Shown here one piece after another: positions 59,944-64,000 of a stretch of DNA of 64,000 nucleotides. The stretch's first letter is position 1. Every line of letters starts with the position of its first letter. The position numbers were made by a program, and so were the translations under genes. The notes under the pieces were generated by a model. The model saw only the letters and a list, made by a program, of their open reading frames with translations. It was not told the origin of the DNA and ran no database searches. This stretch comes from Chryseolinea lacunae (GTDB lineage: Bacteria; Bacteroidota; Bacteroidia; Cytophagales; Cyclobacteriaceae), in the NCBI RefSeq assembly GCF_016735595.1, contig NZ_JAERRB010000002.1:322996-386995 (forward strand), written 5' to 3'.

Positions 59944-61149
59944 ATGGCGGCGAATTATTCAGCGTTATTGGAAGAATTGCGGGAACAGATTGAAAAAATG
60001 TCGACCTGCCCGATGAAGAAAAGTGTATTTGTGGGGTTCGATGGCTTCATCGACACAGTGAAGAAGGCGGTAAAACAGCGGCAGGATCGCGACGCGATTT
60101 GCTTCGAGACGTTAGGTGAATTTTCGGATCGTATCCGTGCCGCCGCAGGCCGCAGCGGACAGATTGAAATGTTGACCGAACGGATTAAGCCCGGTGGCAA
60201 CGCCCCAATTCTAGGCCATGCACTCGGGCGCCTGGGCATAAAAAGCAGGTGTCTTGGCAGCATGGGGTATCCGGAGAAACATGCCTTGTTTTCAAAACTC
60301 AGCGATCGGTGTGAGGTGATTAGCGTGATCGACCCTGGCCACAGTGAGGCAGTTGAGTTTACCGATGGCAAAATGATTTTTTCAGACCTGGATGTTTTTG
60401 ATCGCTATGACTGGGCCTACATTGTGAAAACAATAGGTTTGGAACGGGTGGAGAAGGCTGTCGCGGGCAGCGACGTTATCGCGTTTGTGGATTGGGCTAA
60501 TCTGCCGCATGCCGGCAACATTTGGCAGGGCGTTCTACAGGACGTTATAAAACCATCGCGGAGGAAAGACTATCTTTTCTTTTTCGATCTGTGTGACCCC
60601 TCCAAAAAGAGCACGCAGGAAATTGATGAGGTGTTGGATCTCATGAGCTGTTTCTCGCACTATGGAAAAGTAACACTGGGCCTCAACGAAAACGAAGCGC
60701 TTCGGATATGGTGTGCCCTCCAGGGTGCCGACTATGCCCGCCACGCCAGGGATAAAACGCTACCTACCGTGACACAGGCTGGCGAGGTCTTGTTTAAGGC
60801 GATGCGCATTGATTGTCTGTTGGTACACCCCATTGATCGGACTATTGCCTATCACAAAAACGGAGTAACCGAGGTTCTGGGGCGGGTGGTGCTGCATCCG
60901 AAAGTGCAAACTGGCGGGGGCGATAATCTCAATGCGGGCTATTGCCTGGGACAACTTTGTGGACTTTCTCTGGTGCATTGCCTGCTATTGGGCATGGCCG
61001 CCTCCGGCGCTTACATTGAAAACGGAGAGAGCGCCGATTTGGCAGCCATTGATCGGTATCTGCGTTTGTGGCTGGCCGAATTGCCGACACACGATGAAAG
61101 ATGCCCGGTTGTCCGTGCGATGGGACACGGCATGAACAATCTGAAATAA
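59944..61149 (+). CDS. PfkB-family carbohydrate kinase
   Basis: About 401 residues from ATG 59944 (MAANYSALLEEL); the frame opens earlier without support. PfkB/ribokinase fold: VFVGFDGFIDTVKKAV, PGGNAPILGHALGRLG near the substrate-binding side, and the C-terminal catalytic QTGGGDNLNAGY with the catalytic Asp. The C-terminal RHDER-like end is unlike common ribokinases. The substrate cannot be told. In other organisms such kinases are part of stress clusters with universal-stress and PRTase genes. Confidence 0.85.
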   Translation: MAANYSALLEELREQIEKMSTCPMKKSVFVGFDGFIDTVKKAVKQRQDRDAICFETLGEFSDRIRAAAGRSGQIEMLTERIKPGGNAPILGHALGRLGIKSRCLGSMGYPEKHALFSKLSDRCEVISVIDPGHSEAVEFTDGKMIFSDLDVFDRYDWAYIVKTIGLERVEKAVAGSDVIAFVDWANLPHAGNIWQGVLQDVIKPSRRKDYLFFFDLCDPSKKSTQEIDEVLDLMSCFSHYGKVTLGLNENEALRIWCALQGADYARHARDKTLPTVTQAGEVLFKAMRIDCLLVHPIDRTIAYHKNGVTEVLGRVVLHPKVQTGGGDNLNAGYCLGQLCGLSLVHCLLLGMAASGAYIENGESADLAAIDRYLRLWLAELPTHDERCPVVRAMGHGMNNLK

Positions 61150-61353
61150 CCCCCGGAAAAAAACACGAACCACCACTGCGAACCTTCGATAAATGTGTTG
61201 CCGGAAAGAGACACGAAAAGCATGACATGGCAGTCTGCTTTTCGTTCGGGCAGGTAATCATATATTCACAGGCCTGTTTATTGTGGTTAGCGGACAGTAT
61301 GAGTCTGTAACGGTGAGCACCATACAGTTTCTGCATCGCTATCGGTGCGCGAC

Positions 61354-61716
61354 ATGATCATGCTTGAAATTCCTTCGCTTGATCGGCTGCAGTCCATGAA
61401 GGACGCCGCGCAAAGAATTCTCGATACACAAAACCGGAACTTCGTCGTCACGGATCAGGGTAGGCCGATCGGTACCATTATTCGTGACGGCATATTTTCG
61501 GTAATGAAAGAATGCGGTGGCGAAACGCTTGTGGAGCCTGTAGACGATCCACATTGTGCATATGTTTCGGAAGACATGCCCCTGGACGAAGCGTGGACCC
61601 TGATGCAACGTGATAAAAAACAATTGATCCTCGTGGGCACCGGCCAGCAATCGGAGGGCATTCTCGATGAAGAGAACATTGCCGAGTGTATTCAGCTTCA
61701 CGCACGCGATAACTAA
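61354..61716 (+). CDS. CBS-domain-like protein
   Basis: About 120 residues from ATG 61354 (MIMLEIPSLDRLQSM; GTG 61345 is an alternative). A CBS-pair pattern is visible, with NRNFVVTDQGRPIGTIIRDG as first and MPLDEAWTLMQRDKKQLILV…EGILDEENIAECI as second unit. Such stand-alone CBS pairs bind adenine nucleotides. Its stop overlaps a small antisense ORF end. Confidence 0.75.
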   Translation: MIMLEIPSLDRLQSMKDAAQRILDTQNRNFVVTDQGRPIGTIIRDGIFSVMKECGGETLVEPVDDPHCAYVSEDMPLDEAWTLMQRDKKQLILVGTGQQSEGILDEENIAECIQLHARDN

Positions 61717-61799
61717 ACACCCCAGACTTTTATCGCCAGCGAGATCAGGGCAATAACCAAGGCGATGATGAGCAGAATATGCTTATTGTGGACTTTCAT
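61713..61799 (-). CDS. Very small membrane peptide, 28 residues
   Basis: ORF of 28 codons with a short basic start MKVHNKH followed by a hydrophobic helix (ILLIIALVIALISLAIKVWGV). Convergent with the CBS gene, with which it overlaps at the stop codons. Small helix-only proteins of this sort are frequent in Bacteroidota, but coding cannot be proved at this length. Confidence 0.4.
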   Translation of the reverse strand: MKVHNKHILLIIALVIALISLAIKVWGV

Positions 61800-61982
61800 T
61801 TGGTTTTTGGATTCCATTCTTGCCATACTTGATTTATGTGGCATGAAGTACAACATTAAAGACGAAAGATTTGGTGACGTTTCTCGCGGTCGCTACAGAT
61901 TGTTATCATCGGATAGTTCGGGGACTCGTGATGCTGCTCATAGCACCTGCATTCGAAACTGTGGTATTTTTGAAAAAAAAAT

Positions 61983-62639
61983 ATGCAGACGTGGCGCAAT
62001 ACCCTCATTCAAAGGTGTGATCATGCTGGCAGAATGCTTGGTGCCAGGTTACGAGCCTACAAGGACTCCGATGCCGTGGTTGTGGGAGTTCCTCCGGGTG
62101 GCGCGTTGACGGCCGCAGCCCTGGCGGAGACGTTGCATCTCGCGTTTGATGTGATGCCGTGCAGAAGGATTGCCCATCCGGCCGACCCCACGCAAAGCAT
62201 TGCGTCGGTGAGCACCCATGAGATCGTGCTCAGCCCACTCACGCACGGCATCCCACAAGACTATGTGGGGCACCAAATTGCCATGATCCGCCATGGCTTG
62301 GATGCCGAAGATCGCTATTATCACGACGCAGTGCCACGCCTGCCGCTCAAGGATAAAACGGTGATCGTGGCAGAAGAATCTCTTCAATCAGCAAGCAGTG
62401 TGATGGCCTGCCTGGTGGGCATCAAAAAAGAAAACCCAAGGAAGGTTGTGCTGGCGTTGTCTGTTGCGGCTCCCCATGCCACCGCAGCAATGGGCAGAGA
62501 GGTTGATGAAGTTGTTTTTCTTCGCGTAGAACCAAATCAATATGATGCATTCTCTCGCGAATCGACAGGTGCTGAATCCTGCGCCGTAAAGGAGCGACTG
62601 TTGAGGCTGCGTGGTCTCGTGCCGTCCGAACGGACATGA
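61983..62639 (+). CDS. Phosphoribosyltransferase-fold protein with degenerate PRPP loop
   Basis: A 218-residue protein. N-terminal VVVGVPPGGALTAAALAETL and VMPCRRIAHPADPTQSIASV are typical for the stress-associated type I PRTase family. In the position of the PRPP-binding loop (usual pattern DDG.ATG) it has VIVAEESLQSASSVMA, so both acidic residues are changed to Glu and the small TG pair to Ser residues. Either the protein lost phosphoribosyl transfer or it uses another ligand. It sits between CBS and DUF2267 genes of the island. Confidence 0.7.
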   Translation: MQTWRNTLIQRCDHAGRMLGARLRAYKDSDAVVVGVPPGGALTAAALAETLHLAFDVMPCRRIAHPADPTQSIASVSTHEIVLSPLTHGIPQDYVGHQIAMIRHGLDAEDRYYHDAVPRLPLKDKTVIVAEESLQSASSVMACLVGIKKENPRKVVLALSVAAPHATAAMGREVDEVVFLRVEPNQYDAFSRESTGAESCAVKERLLRLRGLVPSERT

Positions 62640-62668
62640 ATGGTGTGCGAAATTTCCGGGCGGGAATT

Positions 62669-63112
62669 TTATGGCCGGTGTGCCAGGGTGAGGATTTCAC
62701 GGACTTGCTTTGGCAGTGTGTTCAGTGCCTGGTCTATTTCTGCGGTACTAACATATAGGTTCATGGTCTGAATAACCGCATTCACAGCATGTTGCATGTC
62801 TTCCAGGCTGGCAAAGTCTGTCCACACCGACATACCGTCTGCTTCGGCGATCTCCTGGATGAAGTCTATAGAGTTTTTTATCCTGAAATGATCCTTTTTT
62901 TGCCACCCGTCAACGTAGACTGCCTTTATCGCCATGGGGAGTTGCGCCAGTAATTGTAAAGACTCCTCAAAGGTCAGGTGATTCCGAAGCACGCGAAAAG
63001 TGGCCTTCAGAATTCTCGCCGCACGATCACGGTCGGCGGTGTGAAGATTTTCTTCCAGTTGGTGAAGAAATTCATTTCCCTTCATCGCGTACTTTTCAAA
63101 ATCGAGTTGCAT
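62669..63112 (-). CDS. DUF2267 family protein
   Basis: A 147-residue helical protein with DUF2267 motifs: KGNEFLHQLEENL, AARILKATFRVLRNHLTFEESLQLLAQLPMAIKAVYVDGW in pieces, and C-terminal LNTLPKQVREIL. Function unknown; the family is often next to stress or BON/CBS genes, as here. Confidence 0.85.
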   Translation of the reverse strand: MQLDFEKYAMKGNEFLHQLEENLHTADRDRAARILKATFRVLRNHLTFEESLQLLAQLPMAIKAVYVDGWQKKDHFRIKNSIDFIQEIAEADGMSVWTDFASLEDMQHAVNAVIQTMNLYVSTAEIDQALNTLPKQVREILTLAHRP

Positions 63113-63313
63113 AGCTGTGAATTTAGGAGATCAAAACCATCGCATTTTTTTATGACCGAGGTAAATGCGTCGCCGCGCTGGCGGGTTGGCGCGCACGGTC
63201 CTGGTGAATGGGAAAACGTGTCAACAGGGCTATGAACGTAGCGATCCGATTTGACTTGTTTTTTTTCATGCAATGAATATACAGCCAAGCAGCCACCATG
63301 GCGATGATGTTGG

Positions 63314-64000
63314 TCACGCCGGGGCCTGAAATTCGTCACCACGCAATGCACCGGAAAGACCGGCTGAATTTTGATTGGTTAAGATCACAAACTGACCCGG
63401 GTTGAGCTTCACCTTCACAAAATGGTGACTGCCGTCTTCGTTTTTCAACACATGTATTTTTCCCTTGCCGCCATAGCAAAACCTGAACACAGAACCTTCT
63501 GCATTCAAATGCTTGTCGACCACGATGTATTCTTCATCCGATTTTGTCAGCGAATGATTGTAGACCACCAGAATTTCCTCGTCATACAATATGCGTGAGA
63601 ACGCCAACATGCAGTCGGCATAAACGGGCAGATAGAAGTTTTTGCCGGAGCGAGAGGATTCACGCATATACATTCTTCCGAATTTTAGGACAGCATTTTT
63701 TTTGCGCAAATTCGCGATGGTGGCGATCTCGCGATAAATCGGGTTTTGTTGATTGAGAACATTCTGGGTGTCGTTGTCGAGGCTGAACATGGCTTCACGT
63801 ATGTTCCAATCGCAGGCGCCAGCGCCCTGAAAGCCCTGTTCGGTGCCATAGTAGATGCACGGTGTGCCCAGGGCACACAACAAGAAACCCATGCCGGCAA
63901 TGATCTGTTCTTCGGTCGCGTCGTGTCCGAAGCGTGTCTTGATAGCCTGGCCAACCTGATCGTGATTGTCGATAAAAGTGACCAGGAATTCGCCGAACTC
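63314..64000 (-). CDS. Glycoside hydrolase family 13 (alpha-amylase) enzyme, 3' part
   Basis: The open frame runs from the window edge at 64000 down to 63314; the N-terminal part lies outside. It has the fourth conserved GH13 region FLVTFIDNHDQVG, the following CALGTPCIYYGTEQGFQG segment and the C-terminal beta domain (…EDGSHHFVKVKLNPGQFVIL). An ATG at 63892 is internal, not a start. The substrate cannot be told without the catalytic region. Truncation is by the window only. Confidence 0.85.
   Translation of the reverse strand, partial: EFGEFLVTFIDNHDQVGQAIKTRFGHDATEEQIIAGMGFLLCALGTPCIYYGTEQGFQGAGACDWNIREAMFSLDNDTQNVLNQQNPIYREIATIANLRKKNAVLKFGRMYMRESSRSGKNFYLPVYADCMLAFSRILYDEEILVVYNHSLTKSDEEYIVVDKHLNAEGSVFRFCYGGKGKIHVLKNEDGSHHFVKVKLNPGQFVILTNQNSAGLSGALRGDEFQAPA

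Noticed and set aside
59694-59993. 99-codon + strand ORF before the PfkB gene
   Set aside because: Overlaps the PfkB start in another frame; composition is not protein-like and no motif is present.

Overview
The window comes from a member of the Bacteroidota, most likely a Cytophagales-type soil or freshwater bacterium (compare Chryseolinea/Ohtaekwangia; this is an inference from gene content). The evidence is type IX secretion C-terminal domains (gliding-type at 36.1-36.35 kb, Por-type at 45.7-45.95 kb), a PorP/SprF protein, a 59-residue Hc1-like histone, CbpA/CbpM, promoters of the TTTG/TAnnTTTG type (2657-2688, 31446-31477), and starts that mostly lack Shine-Dalgarno sequences. No rRNA, tRNA, CRISPR array or complete insertion sequence was recognised.

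Layout. 0-9 kb is accessory. Two near-identical VOC genes, the second frameshifted, flank a small envelope operon. They are followed by an AT-rich orphan OLD-type ATPase/TOPRIM nuclease, a small XRE regulator with a lipoprotein, two unknown small ORFs, a perfect 20-bp-arm palindrome and a 24-unit array with an exact 21-nt period. 9-24.5 kb holds a response regulator and sensor kinase, PhnA, a YdeP-type molybdoenzyme, an Hc1-like protein, an operon of three repeat proteins (ankyrin-like, LRR, DKNYY), an S33-type hydrolase, an LLM flavoenzyme and a pirin. 24.6-31.4 kb is a cobalamin-riboswitch operon: btuB, a DUF6580 membrane protein, a btuF-like gene, cobU, cobT, cobS and cobC. It covers uptake and nucleotide-loop assembly but not corrin ring synthesis. 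31.4-34.4 kb is a PadR/ABC-permease pair. 34.6-41 kb is a type IX cluster (HYR adhesin, PorP/SprF, TPR/PD40 protein, histidine kinase). An M13 peptidase and a Kelch-repeat secreted protein follow.

46-64 kb looks like a stress or low-oxygen island: a broken nitroreductase, CbpA/CbpM, a hybrid receiver-CRP regulator, an HlyD/ABC exporter, baeRF, BON, flavodoxin, CHAD, OsmC, PfkB, CBS, phosphoribosyltransferase, DUF2267 and the end of a GH13 enzyme. Five perfect TGAT-N4-ATCA (FNR-type) palindromes lie in its intergenic regions, and the receiver-CRP protein at 49798-50856 is the obvious candidate to bind them.

Gene decay is visible at four places: the second VOC copy, an N-terminal stub of an acyltransferase-family gene (15074-15187), an unidentified frameshifted ORF (43418-43739) and the nitroreductase (47081-47610). 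Palindromic repeats at 9100-9166 and 12279-12365 look like dispersed BIME-like elements. All calls come from reading the sequence; no database search was run.
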